Assembly (NCBI GenBank): GCA_035532215.1
Contig: DATKRK010000313.1
Location: 1-55,950, forward strand
Reading direction: 5' to 3'
Length of the DNA stretch: 55,950 bases
Source of the DNA: JAICIG01 sp035532215
GTDB taxonomy: Bacteria > Planctomycetota > Planctomycetia > Pirellulales > JAICIG01
Shown here: one piece after another, positions 42,015-49,555 of the stretch
Layout: each line of letters begins with the position of its first letter
How positions within the stretch are numbered: position 1 is the first letter of the stretch
Notes under the pieces: generated by a model
What the model was told of the DNA's origin: nothing
The model's input: the letters and a program-made list of their open reading frames with translations, nothing else
Databases searched by the model: none
Translations under genes and position numbers: made by a program

Positions 42015-43232
42015 CTATTCATCGCGGACGTCGCCCAAGCCCAGCACGCGCCGCACCTCGGCCGGGCTGGTGATGCCGGCGGCGACCGCCTGGCAGGCGC
42101 GCTCGCGCAGCGGAATCATGCCGCCACGGACGGCCAATTGTTCGAGCTGCGTCTTATCGCTGCGCGAGAGAATCGCCCGGCCCAGTTCGCTGGCCTCGGC
42201 CAATAGCATTTCGGCTACTACGGCGCGGCCTTGATAGCCGCTGCCGCGGCACTCCGCGCATCCGGCCGGCAGCCAGGCCCGCTCGACCGGCAGACCCAAT
42301 AGCGCCTCGGGCGCCGCCGCCGGACGGGCGCAGCGGCAAAGCTTTCTGACCAGCCGCTGCGAAACGATCGCCAGGATACCGCTCCGCAACAGGTACGGGG
42401 CGATGCCCATGTCGGACAGCCGGCTGATCGCCCCGGCAGCGCCGCCGGCATGGAACGAGCTCAGCACCAGGTGCCCGGTGAGCGACGCCTGAAAGGCCAC
42501 CTCGGCGGTGGCGGCGTCGCGGATTTCGCCGACCATGATGACTTCGGGATCCTGCCGCAGCAGAAACCGCAGCCCGGCGCTCAGATCGAAGCCGATGGCT
42601 GGATTGACTTGCGATTGGGCCACGCCGCTCACCGCCGATTCGATCGGGTCTTCGAGCGAAGCCAGGCTGCGGCCGCCGGCCGATTGGGCCGCGATCTCGC
42701 GCAGGCAAGCATACAGCGTGGTCGTCTTGCCGCTGCCGGCCGGGCCGGTGACCAACACGGCGCCCGAGGTTTCGGCGAGCAGCCGCCCGAGCGCGGCGAG
42801 CATGTCGGAATCGAAACCGAGCGAATCGAGCGCGGCGTAACGGTTGCGGTCGGCGAACAGCCGCACCACGGCTTTCTCGCCGTACAGGGTGGGCAGCGTG
42901 CTGACGCGGATCTCGACGCCGCTTTCGCCGCCGCGGATCCGCCCTTCCTGGGGCGTGTCGTTGCGATAGGTGAGCAATTCGGCCAGCACCTTGAGCCGGG
43001 CGATGACGTTGGGCGCGGCTCGCGGCGGCAGCGTGGCCACGTGTTCGAGCACGCCGTCGATCCGCCACCGCACGTCGAGCCCTGCGGCCGTCGGCTGCAA
43101 GTGCAGATCGCTGGCCTCGGCCGCCCGACCGGCCGCCAGCAGCCGCTCGACCAGTTGCGTGGCGTATTGCGAATTCGCCGGATCGAGCGCCGCGAACTCG
43201 GCTCGCAAGGGATCGGTCAACTTTTCGGGCAT
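42015..43232 (-). CDS. GspE/PilB-type assembly ATPase
   Basis: A 405-residue secretion ATPase that powers pseudopilus assembly. Walker A GPAGSGKTT at residues 163-171; ASLEDPIES as the Asp box; Walker B with VIMVGEIRDAATAEV; LTGHLVLSSFHAG as the His box. The metal-binding cysteine pairs are CRC and CAEC. It lacks the N1E domain of full-length GspE (usually over 500 residues) and starts near the N2E domain (ASDLHLQPT). First gene of the minus-strand operon with gspF1-3 and the pseudopilins. Confidence 0.95.
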   Translation of the reverse strand: MPEKLTDPLRAEFAALDPANSQYATQLVERLLAAGRAAEASDLHLQPTAAGLDVRWRIDGVLEHVATLPPRAAPNVIARLKVLAELLTYRNDTPQEGRIRGGESGVEIRVSTLPTLYGEKAVVRLFADRNRYAALDSLGFDSDMLAALGRLLAETSGAVLVTGPAGSGKTTTLYACLREIAAQSAGGRSLASLEDPIESAVSGVAQSQVNPAIGFDLSAGLRFLLRQDPEVIMVGEIRDAATAEVAFQASLTGHLVLSSFHAGGAAGAISRLSDMGIAPYLLRSGILAIVSQRLVRKLCRCARPAAAPEALLGLPVERAWLPAGCAECRGSGYQGRAVVAEMLLAEASELGRAILSRSDKTQLEQLAVRGGMIPLRERACQAVAAGITSPAEVRRVLGLGDVRDE

Positions 43233-43331
43233 GCGCGGAACTCTCGTCGTTTAGGCTGCTTCCGCCGGCGCCGCGTCCGGCGAGCAGCCTCTTTGCATTG
43301 TGGCAGCTCGGCTTGGCGTTTCCAAGCTTCG

Positions 43332-43494
43332 ATGGAGTGCCGGGCGCCCTCGCCCGGCTGCAATGGAGGCTCGGGCGCCCTCGCCCGAAAAGCGGCTTCG
43401 CCGAGGTATAAGTCCATCACTTGCCGGGCGAGGGCGCCCGGCCCTCCCTGTACTATGCCGGGCGAGGGCGCCCGGCCCTCCCTGTACAACGTTC
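43332..43494. repeat. Cluster of GCCGGGCGAGGGCGCCCGGC hairpins
   Basis: Four units in two orientations: CCGGGCGCCCTCGCCCGG near 43340, a partial TCGGGCGCCCTCGCCCGA near 43371, and two near-identical forward copies from about 43423 and 43457, each followed by CCTCCCTGTAC. Same family as 32713-32783. The inverted arrangement of pairs could form a large cruciform. Confidence 0.8.
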
Positions 43495-43567
43495 CGCGCC
43501 CCCCTTTAAGCCGGCCGGGCGAACTTTAGAATGCTGAGATAGGCGCGGCGCCCTGCCGCATTAGGCG

Positions 43568-43620
43568 GTAGACGCGGCATCTTGCCGCGTTGCGCGAAGC
43601 GGCGAGGGCGTCGCGTCTAC
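43568..43620. repeat. GTAGACGCGGCATC hairpin family, copy 1
   Basis: Starts GTAGACGCGGCATCTTGCCG, ends GCGTCGCGTCTAC, with nested inner complementarity (TTGCCGCG...CGCGAAGCGGCGAGG). Other copies are at 46084-46137 and 48172-48225. This copy is the most diverged. Confidence 0.7.
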
Positions 43621-43701
43621 GCTGATCGGCAAATGGCGGAACACCGGTTTTAGATTCTGGCTGATCGTGTACTCTTCGAGATAGCGAGGTCGACAGCGCC
43701 G

Positions 43702-44727
43702 ATGAACGTGCTTGCACGCTTGCCGCTGGCCGCGGCCGAAATGGCGATCTATGGTCCGGCCTACGGTTATTTGAATTTTTTGATTCGCTCGCCCGAACCG
43801 CTGGAAGCGGAAGCCACCTGGCGAAACGTGGCCGGCGACGCGCCTGCCGCGTTTCGCTGGCTTCGCACGAACTGGCCGCCGACGTTCTTGCGAGGCGCGC
43901 TGCTGGCGGCCAAGCGGCGGCAAGATCACGTGCTGGGCATCGCGGCCCACTACGACGTCTCGAACGACTTTTACGAGCTGTTTCTCGACAAGAAGTACAT
44001 GTTCTACTCGTGCGCCGATTTCCACTCGGCGACCGACACGCTGGAAGACGCGCAACAGCACAAGGCCGACTTCATCCTCAAGCTGATCGATCCTCAGCCG
44101 GGCGAAAAAATCCTGGAACTGGGCTGCGGCTGGGGCCCGATGCTCAAACGCGTCCATCAAGCGACCGGCGACAAGGAAAACCTGTTCGGCTATACGCTCT
44201 CGAAAGAGCAGGTCGCCTACAATCAGACGCACAACGGCTTCAACGTCGAGTTTCGCGATTTCATCACCAGCGACTATCCCCCGGAGACCTACGACAAGAT
44301 CTATTCGATCGGCGCCTGGGAGCACGTTCGCCCGAGCGAGACGCCGCCGCTATTGAAAAAGCTGTACGGCGCGCTCAAGCCGGGCGGCCGGCTCGTGCAG
44401 CACTTTTTCTGCCGCCTGCAAGAGTCGTTTCCGGCCAGCGCCGTGGTGAGCCAGCTTTTCTTTCCCGGCTCGATCAATGCTTCGGTTCGCTATCAGGTCC
44501 GGGCTTGCGAGGCGGCCGGCTTTCGCGTCGGCCAGATGTCGGTTCACGACTACCGGCCGACGCTGCGCGCCTGGTTCGACAACCTGGAGCGCAATCGCCA
44601 GCGCGCCTTGGAACTCGTCGGCGTGCAAACCTTCAACCGCTACCTGGTGTTCTTCCCCGCCTCCTGGCGCTACTTCGACGATATGACCGGGTTCGTGATC
44701 CGGTTGCGGCTCGATAAGCCGGGCTAA
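43702..44727 (+). CDS. Cyclopropane-fatty-acyl-phospholipid synthase-like methyltransferase
   Basis: A 341-residue SAM-dependent methyltransferase of the CFA synthase family, which methylenates unsaturated acyl chains of phospholipids. It has HYDVSNDFYELFLDKKYMFY then SCADF, the SAM site KILELGCGWGPML near residue 136, YDKIYSIGAWEHV, and HDYRPTLRAWFDNLERN. The usual N-terminal lipid-binding domain is reduced, so the exact substrate is uncertain. The stop codon overlaps the stop of the convergent PCMT gene (44724-44727) with no room for a terminator between them. Confidence 0.85.
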   Translation: MNVLARLPLAAAEMAIYGPAYGYLNFLIRSPEPLEAEATWRNVAGDAPAAFRWLRTNWPPTFLRGALLAAKRRQDHVLGIAAHYDVSNDFYELFLDKKYMFYSCADFHSATDTLEDAQQHKADFILKLIDPQPGEKILELGCGWGPMLKRVHQATGDKENLFGYTLSKEQVAYNQTHNGFNVEFRDFITSDYPPETYDKIYSIGAWEHVRPSETPPLLKKLYGALKPGGRLVQHFFCRLQESFPASAVVSQLFFPGSINASVRYQVRACEAAGFRVGQMSVHDYRPTLRAWFDNLERNRQRALELVGVQTFNRYLVFFPASWRYFDDMTGFVIRLRLDKPG

Positions 44728-46040
44728 GGCGTCACCGGCCGAACGTCCACGTTGTCGAAGGAAATCTCGCCGGTGGCGCCGTGCATGCCCAGGTAGAGTA
44801 CGGCCATCCGGGCTTTCTTGGGCACGGCGATGCGGCCCTTCTTTTCCGTCCAGTCGAACGTGCCGGTCCAGGGCCCAAGAATGCTCTCACCGACCTCGGC
44901 CCGGCTGGGATCGTAAAAAATCACGGCCAAAATCGGCTTTTGCTTCGCCGGGTTTCGTGGGTTGGGGCGGACATCGCGGGCCCGCACCGACAGCTTGACG
45001 TCGAGTTCTTGCACCTTGCCGCCGTCGGCGCCAAACGCCTGCAACACCTGCGCAAAGCGACCGGGAGTGCTGTTCGTGAACTTGACGTACACATTGCCCT
45101 CGGGCGCTTCGGAACTCTTTTCCAGCGCGCCTTGGCGGAAGTAGTACCAACCGTCGGGCGAGCCGGCAATGACGGTCGATTCCTCGAAACCGCCGTTGAG
45201 CAAGGCGGGTTTGGTCGCGTCGTACTCGATCTCCCGCAGGCTCTCGGCCGTGCCGGTCATCGGCACGAACATCGTGCCTTCAATCGCCTCCTTTTCCAGT
45301 TTGCCGTCGACCTTCTTGAACAAGTACAGCACCTGGTTAAACCGCTCGCCGACCGGCACGATCATTCGCCCGCCGTCGCGCAACTGGTCTTGCAAGGGCT
45401 GGGGAATCTTTTCGGGCGAGCAGGTGACGATGATCTTGTCGAACGGCGCGTGCTCGGGCCAGCCCTTGTAGCCGTCGCCGATCTTCGCGTGCACGTTGGC
45501 GTAGCCCAGCCGCTTGAGCGTTTCGGCCGCGCGCTCGCCGAGCGGCCGCTGAATCTCGATCGAGTAGACGTCCTTGACCAGCCCGCTGAGCACGGCCGAT
45601 TGGTAGCCGCTGCCGGTGCCGATTTCCAGCACCGTGTCGGTCGGCTGCGGATCGAGATACTCGGTCATCGAGGCTACGACGAACGGCGGCGAGATCGTCT
45701 GGCCCTCGCCGATCGGCAAGGCCATGTCGAAATAGGCCTGCCGGCGCTGGTCGGCGGGCACGAACTCGTGCCGCGGAACCGAGCGCATCGATTCGAGCAC
45801 CCGCGGGTTCTTCACGCCGGCGCCTGCCACGACCTCGTCGACCATCTCCCGCCGAATCGCGGCGTAGCGGTCGGCCGCTTCAGCCCGCGCGCCGGGCAAG
45901 AATAAGCCGAGCAAACCTAAGCCCAGCAGACCTAACGCGCCGAGCGGCGCTCGCCGTCGCGCTGCATCGGCCGCTTCGCCGGCGCCGCAAAACAAGTCGC
46001 CGGCTCGCCCCCCGTCAAAAACCATCGTTCGGCGCCGCAT
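44724..46040 (-). CDS. Secreted protein-L-isoaspartate O-methyltransferase with C-terminal beta domain
   Basis: A 438-residue fusion. A signal/anchor (LGALGLLGLGLLGLFLPGAR) at about residues 32-52 is followed by a protein-L-isoaspartate methyltransferase domain (MRSVPRHEFVPADQRRQAYF, PIGEGQTISPPFVVASM, DTVLEIGTGSGYQSAVLSGL, FDKIIVTCSPEKIPQPL). This domain repairs isoaspartyl damage. After residue 275 a beta-sandwich, carbohydrate-binding-like domain (LLNGGFEESTVIAGSPDGWY ... GEISFDNVDVRPV) replaces the usual end. The ATG at 46040 has GAGGTGG close by. An exported PCMT raises the question of its SAM supply. Confidence 0.85.
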   Translation of the reverse strand: MRRRTMVFDGGRAGDLFCGAGEAADAARRRAPLGALGLLGLGLLGLFLPGARAEAADRYAAIRREMVDEVVAGAGVKNPRVLESMRSVPRHEFVPADQRRQAYFDMALPIGEGQTISPPFVVASMTEYLDPQPTDTVLEIGTGSGYQSAVLSGLVKDVYSIEIQRPLGERAAETLKRLGYANVHAKIGDGYKGWPEHAPFDKIIVTCSPEKIPQPLQDQLRDGGRMIVPVGERFNQVLYLFKKVDGKLEKEAIEGTMFVPMTGTAESLREIEYDATKPALLNGGFEESTVIAGSPDGWYYFRQGALEKSSEAPEGNVYVKFTNSTPGRFAQVLQAFGADGGKVQELDVKLSVRARDVRPNPRNPAKQKPILAVIFYDPSRAEVGESILGPWTGTFDWTEKKGRIAVPKKARMAVLYLGMHGATGEISFDNVDVRPVTP

Positions 46041-46083
46041 CGATCCACCTCGCTTGCAAGAAGTCCGCGAAAACCGCTCGCCC

Positions 46084-46137
46084 GTAGACGCGGCATCCCT
46101 GCCGCGTTGCAGAAAGCGGCAAGGGCGCCGCTTCTAC
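46084..46137. repeat. GTAGACGCGGCATC hairpin family, copy 2
   Basis: Runs from GTAGACGCGGCATCCCTGCC through GCGTTGCAGAAAGCGGC to GCCGCTTCTAC, with outer arms roughly complementary. It lies between the rpoD stop (46151) and the PCMT start. Nearly identical to the copy at 48172-48225, which lies on the other side of rpoD. Confidence 0.75.
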
Positions 46138-46150
46138 TTTGCGCGAAACC

Positions 46151-47827
46151 TCAAGCGATTTCCACTTCATCCATGAAACCCAACAACCCCCGAGCGCGGA
46201 CGGGATGCTGAAGCTTGCGGACCGCTTTGGCTTCGATTTGGCGAACGCGTTCGCGAGTCACGGAAAAGATTTTCCCCACTTCCTCTAGCGTATAAGAATA
46301 CCCGTCGGCCAGCCCGTACCGCAACCGAAGGATCTCGCGTTCGCGATAGTTGAGTCCTTCGAGCACGTCGGCGATACGCTGCTTGAGCAAATCCTGGGTC
46401 ATGGGCTGCAAGGCGTCGACCTCGCGGTGATCCTGCACGAATTCGCCGAAGAAACTGTCGTCGTGATCGCCCACCGGTTGGTCCAAGGAGAGAGGCTGCC
46501 GCGTCATTTTCAACACGCAGCGCGTCTCCTCCAGCGACAGGCCCGCCGCCGCCGCCGTCTCTTCGACCGTCGGCTCGCGGCCGGTCTGCTGCAAGAAATC
46601 GCGGGTGACGGCGCGCACGCGGCCCATCGTCTCGATCATGTGCACCGGCAAGCGAATCGTGCGGCTCTGGTCGGCGATAGCTCGGGTGATGGCCTGGCGA
46701 ATCCACCAGGTGGCGTAGGTCGAGAACTTGAAGCCCCGGCCGTGCTCGAACTTGTCGACCGCCCGCATCAACCCCGTGTTGCCCTCCTGGATCAGGTCCA
46801 GGAAGCTCAGGCCGCGATTGCGGTATCGCTTGGCGATCGAAACCACCAGCCGCAGGTTGCCGGCGGACAGCACGCGCTTGGCCGCGTCGTACTCGCGTTG
46901 GAAGGCTTCCGTGCGCGCCGTCCGGGCTCGCAAGGTCGAAGGGCTTTCCAGCGTGATCTGCATCAGGTAACGCAGTTCCGCACGCAACTCGGCGGCTTTG
47001 TCGGCCAGGTGGCGCTGGTTGCGAACTTCGGCCAATTGCGCCATCAGTTCGTCCATGCGGCGCGAAATCTCGTGCAGCTTTTCCATCAGCGGTTGAAGCC
47101 GCTGGGTGCGAAGTTCCAGTTCCTCGACCAGGCGGACGGCCTTGTGTCGACGCAGCACCAACCGCCGCCAGGCTTCGCGGCGCTCGCTTAGCTTGCGGCT
47201 TTTGCTGATCGCGATCTTGAAATCGCGGTGGTTTTGCCGCAGCAGGTGGTCGAGCGTCGTCAGGTTCGGCCCGAGCAGCGCCATGATCTGCTTCTTTTGA
47301 GCGGCGTCGGTCACCGAAACGTCGATCGTGCGATCGAGCCGCAATTCGGCGTCGCGGACCTTCTTCAGCAGGCCGACGGCGCCCTGCAAGATGAAGTCGG
47401 AGCCCAGCAGCGAAAGGCGGTATTTTTTGCGGGTCAGATCGATTTGCTTGGCGGCGGCGATTTCTTGCTCGCGGTTCAAGAGCGGAATTTCGCCCATTTG
47501 CATCAGATAAATGCGAACCGGATCCTCGATGCGTTCGCTGCCGCTAAAGCTCTCCAACTCTTCGTCGCCGAAATCCTGCTCTTCGCTTACTTCATCGTGA
47601 TTGTCTTCCGCTTCGGCCGATTCGTCGCAGGGGTGTTCGAAGTTGCTCCCGAATTCCAAATCGCCGGCCCCAAAATCGTTTTGAGGCTTGGGCTTTCGCT
47701 CGGCGGCGCCCGCGACGGCCTTTTTGCCGCCGGCGCGTTTCGGCGTCGAGCGGCTCGGTTGCGGGTCGTTGCTCGACGAACGGCCAGATTTGCAGGTCCC
47801 AGAGGCATGCTTCGTGACTTTAGCCAA
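46151..47827 (-). CDS. rpoD: Primary RNA polymerase sigma factor RpoD/SigA
   Basis: Housekeeping sigma-70 factor, 558 residues from the proposed start. Acidic/basic N-terminal tail to residue 100; region 1.2 EDPVRIYLMQMGEIPLLNRE (101-120); a long non-conserved segment; region 2 NLRLVVSIAKRYRNRGLSFL, DLIQEGNTGLMRAVDKFEHG, RGFKFSTYATWWIRQAITRA; region 4 with REREILRLRYGLADGYSYTL, EEVGKIFSVTRERVRQIEAK. No ATG exists in the plausible zone. A TTG at 47827 (LAKVTKHASG) with GAGG nine bases upstream is the best start, while the long open frame extends through non-coding repeats to 48241. Confidence 0.92.
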   Translation of the reverse strand: MAKVTKHASGTCKSGRSSSNDPQPSRSTPKRAGGKKAVAGAAERKPKPQNDFGAGDLEFGSNFEHPCDESAEAEDNHDEVSEEQDFGDEELESFSGSERIEDPVRIYLMQMGEIPLLNREQEIAAAKQIDLTRKKYRLSLLGSDFILQGAVGLLKKVRDAELRLDRTIDVSVTDAAQKKQIMALLGPNLTTLDHLLRQNHRDFKIAISKSRKLSERREAWRRLVLRRHKAVRLVEELELRTQRLQPLMEKLHEISRRMDELMAQLAEVRNQRHLADKAAELRAELRYLMQITLESPSTLRARTARTEAFQREYDAAKRVLSAGNLRLVVSIAKRYRNRGLSFLDLIQEGNTGLMRAVDKFEHGRGFKFSTYATWWIRQAITRAIADQSRTIRLPVHMIETMGRVRAVTRDFLQQTGREPTVEETAAAAGLSLEETRCVLKMTRQPLSLDQPVGDHDDSFFGEFVQDHREVDALQPMTQDLLKQRIADVLEGLNYREREILRLRYGLADGYSYTLEEVGKIFSVTRERVRQIEAKAVRKLQHPVRARGLLGFMDEVEIA

Positions 47828-48141
47828 GTTCAGGATCCTCGCGGCGTGTGAGTTGATGAATCGCCCCAAAGGCGACAACGCGTTGAACGCCAGCCAACAA
47901 AAGCACGTCTGGCGCCAAGCGCCGTCGCCGCGCGCGAGAGAATCGCTGTAAGTGATGCGTACAAAGCAGTTTACAAATCGCACACAAGTGTGCGGACGAG
48001 CGGAAGGACCAGGTTTCTGTTGCGTGATTGCATCATTCTGCGCGAGGCGAGTGCTGCTTTTTGGAAACGCAGCAAGGTCGTGCGGAGCGATCGCCTGCGC
48101 CGTGACGGAGGAAATGGGTAATTTCACTCTAACCAAAAAGA

Positions 48142-48167
48142 AAAGAGCCGCAAAGGGGCGGCTCTTT
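48142..48167 (-). terminator. Intrinsic terminator of the secreted hypothetical gene
   Basis: A perfect 10-bp stem (AAAGAGCCGC / GCGGCTCTTT) with a 6-base loop. On the minus strand it is followed by a T-rich run (TTTTCTTTTT), and on the plus strand by TTTTT, so it could work in both directions. It lies about 100 bases beyond the minus-strand stop at 48264 and upstream of rpoD. Confidence 0.8.
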
Positions 48168-48171
48168 TTCC

Positions 48172-48225
48172 GTAGACGCGGCATCCCTGCCGCGTTGCAA
48201 AAAGCGGCAAGGATGCCGCTTCTAC
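48172..48225. repeat. GTAGACGCGGCATC hairpin family, copy 3
   Basis: GTAGACGCGGCATCCCTGCC ... GCGGCAAGGATGCCGCTTCT. Nearly identical to 46084-46137 and in the same orientation, so the two copies bracket rpoD as direct repeats about 2.1 kb apart. It is inserted between a gene's stop and its terminator. Confidence 0.75.
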
Positions 48226-48263
48226 TTTCGACGCTTTTCAAGCGGCCGCTTTGCCGGCGGCCG

Positions 48264-48992
48264 CTATTGCTTCACGACGTTCAACTCGGGATCAAACCGA
48301 GCTTCATACGACAGGTTGTTGAGAAACTTGTTTCCGACGATGAATTCGTCGGCCGTGATCTCTTCGATCAACGACCGCAACAAATCGTGCATGTCGTCGG
48401 TAATCATCCGCACTTCGCGATAGTTCTCGGTGCCCAGGCCGGTGTGGTACGGCCGCTTGGCGCGCTCCACGAACAGCGTTTCGATCGCTTCGCGCTGCTT
48501 GGCGAACTCCTCTCGCTGCAGAATGTGGGGCCACTTCAATTCGCCTTTCGCGGGATCGAGCTGCTCGGCCGTCAGCCGCGAGGGCATGCGCGCGTTGCTG
48601 AAGCTGATTAGCTTCTCCATGCTCACGGGCGGTCGGCGCGTTTCGGCGCGATAGCTGGCGTTCATCCGCCGCATCTCGAAATAGGTTTCTTCTCGTTTCT
48701 TCTGATTGTCGATCCAATGCTCGTACGCATCCTGGTAGTTTTTGGCGCCGATGGAAGTCATCATGTTGAATTCGCCGGCGGCTGCAGTCGCTGCGGCGGA
48801 GCCCAGCAGGAAACTGCCGGCCGGCGTCGACCCGGCGCCCCAAGAGCCCCAGCCCAGGCCGTAGCCGAAGCCCATGCCGCCAAAATAAGGGCCGCCGAAC
48901 GGGCCGCCCATGTACTGAGCCTGCGCCGACGAGGCCAACGCAAAAATGCCAACCATGCTCAGGACGAAAACTCGCAAGCACTTGGTTCCCAT
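48264..48992 (-). CDS. Secreted hypothetical protein with glycine-rich N-terminus
   Basis: A 242-residue protein with a signal peptide (VFVLSMVGIFALASSAQAQ). A Gly/Tyr-rich stretch (YMGGPFGGPYFGGMGFGYGL) follows. A charged helical body with NYQDAYEHWIDNQKKREETY, AKQREAIETLFVERAKRPYH and LLRSLIEEITADEFIVGNKF ends the protein. Not recognised beyond looking like a lineage-specific planctomycete surface protein. GGAGG precedes the ATG at 48992 by about ten bases. An intrinsic terminator lies downstream at 48142-48167, so it is monocistronic. Confidence 0.75.
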   Translation of the reverse strand: MGTKCLRVFVLSMVGIFALASSAQAQYMGGPFGGPYFGGMGFGYGLGWGSWGAGSTPAGSFLLGSAAATAAAGEFNMMTSIGAKNYQDAYEHWIDNQKKREETYFEMRRMNASYRAETRRPPVSMEKLISFSNARMPSRLTAEQLDPAKGELKWPHILQREEFAKQREAIETLFVERAKRPYHTGLGTENYREVRMITDDMHDLLRSLIEEITADEFIVGNKFLNNLSYEARFDPELNVVKQ

Positions 48993-49555
48993 GATGACAT
49001 TCCTCCAACTTGGCGTGTGACTCGCGTGTCGAGTGATTCGTATCTTAGTTGCCCCGTCGAAACTTCTCTTCGAAACTTCCCGTCGTGCGCTCTAACTCGG
49101 TGCGATCCGACCTGGATCGCCCTAATACACAGCAAGGAACGTACCAGTTGAACAATTACCGTGACGCCAAGGACGCAATCTGCTCAACAAGCTTAGTTAT
49201 GGCATGGCGACCAAGCCACGTGCAAGCGCGAACCGTGCAGCTTTGCATAAAAAAATGTGCAAAAACGCGCAGTCCTGTGCGAAATTGCCGACGCTTCCCC
49301 CGGCATCTCCGGCTTCGGCAGTTCCCCGTCTTCCCCGCAGCCGTGAAATCGGAGCATGACCACCGTACACCCATATAATATGAGCCAGCCGCGCGGCGGC
49401 AAGGTTCGAAAGATGCTGCTCGTGCGATCAATCATGGGGCCTGGCGAGCGATTCGACGCGGACGCCGCTCGCGTGCGTCCGAGGCTAACTCCCGTCGATT
49501 TCTTGTGTTATGATGCGTTGCGTTCGCTCGCCAGCCCCGGAGACGCCGCATTTCC
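48993..49555. other. Intergenic region of lower G+C content
   Basis: Divergent space between the secreted hypothetical (minus) and the carboxylase (plus). It is visibly more A+T-rich than the genes around it, especially 49130-49430 (for example gcataaaaaaatgtgc). Open frames in both directions have no recognisable domain. It should contain both promoters; none assigned with confidence. Confidence 0.45.

Larger units (their letters stand above)
43233..43701. other. Divergent intergenic region with hairpin repeats
   Basis: No gene. It separates gspE (minus) from the methyltransferase (plus) and should contain both promoters, which I could not identify. It is largely occupied by GCCGGGCGAGGGCGCCCGGC-family hairpins (43332-43494) and a GTAGACGCGGCATC-family hairpin (43568-43620). 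Confidence 0.5.
47828..48263. other. rpoD upstream region
   Basis: No gene. It contains a perfect palindrome CGCACAC-AA-GTGTGCG at 47979-47994, which is a candidate operator for rpoD. It also holds an intrinsic terminator (48142-48167) for the upstream minus-strand gene and a hairpin repeat (48172-48225). No sure promoter boxes were found. Confidence 0.5.

Noticed and set aside
43332..43494. CRISPR-like array of repeated units
   Set aside because: The units are self-complementary, occur in both orientations and lack uniform spacers, so they are palindromic dispersed repeats rather than CRISPR.
46151..48241. A 696-codon RpoD starting at 48241
   Set aside because: The extra N-terminus would be translated from a hairpin repeat and an intrinsic terminator. 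A TTG with a binding site at 47827 gives a normal-length factor.
49156..49435. Two overlapping minus-strand frames of 80-91 codons, one with a lipoprotein-like GCTV/HGCGED look
   Set aside because: No binding site, no conserved features, and they lie in an A+T-rich divergent promoter region. Insufficient evidence for a gene.
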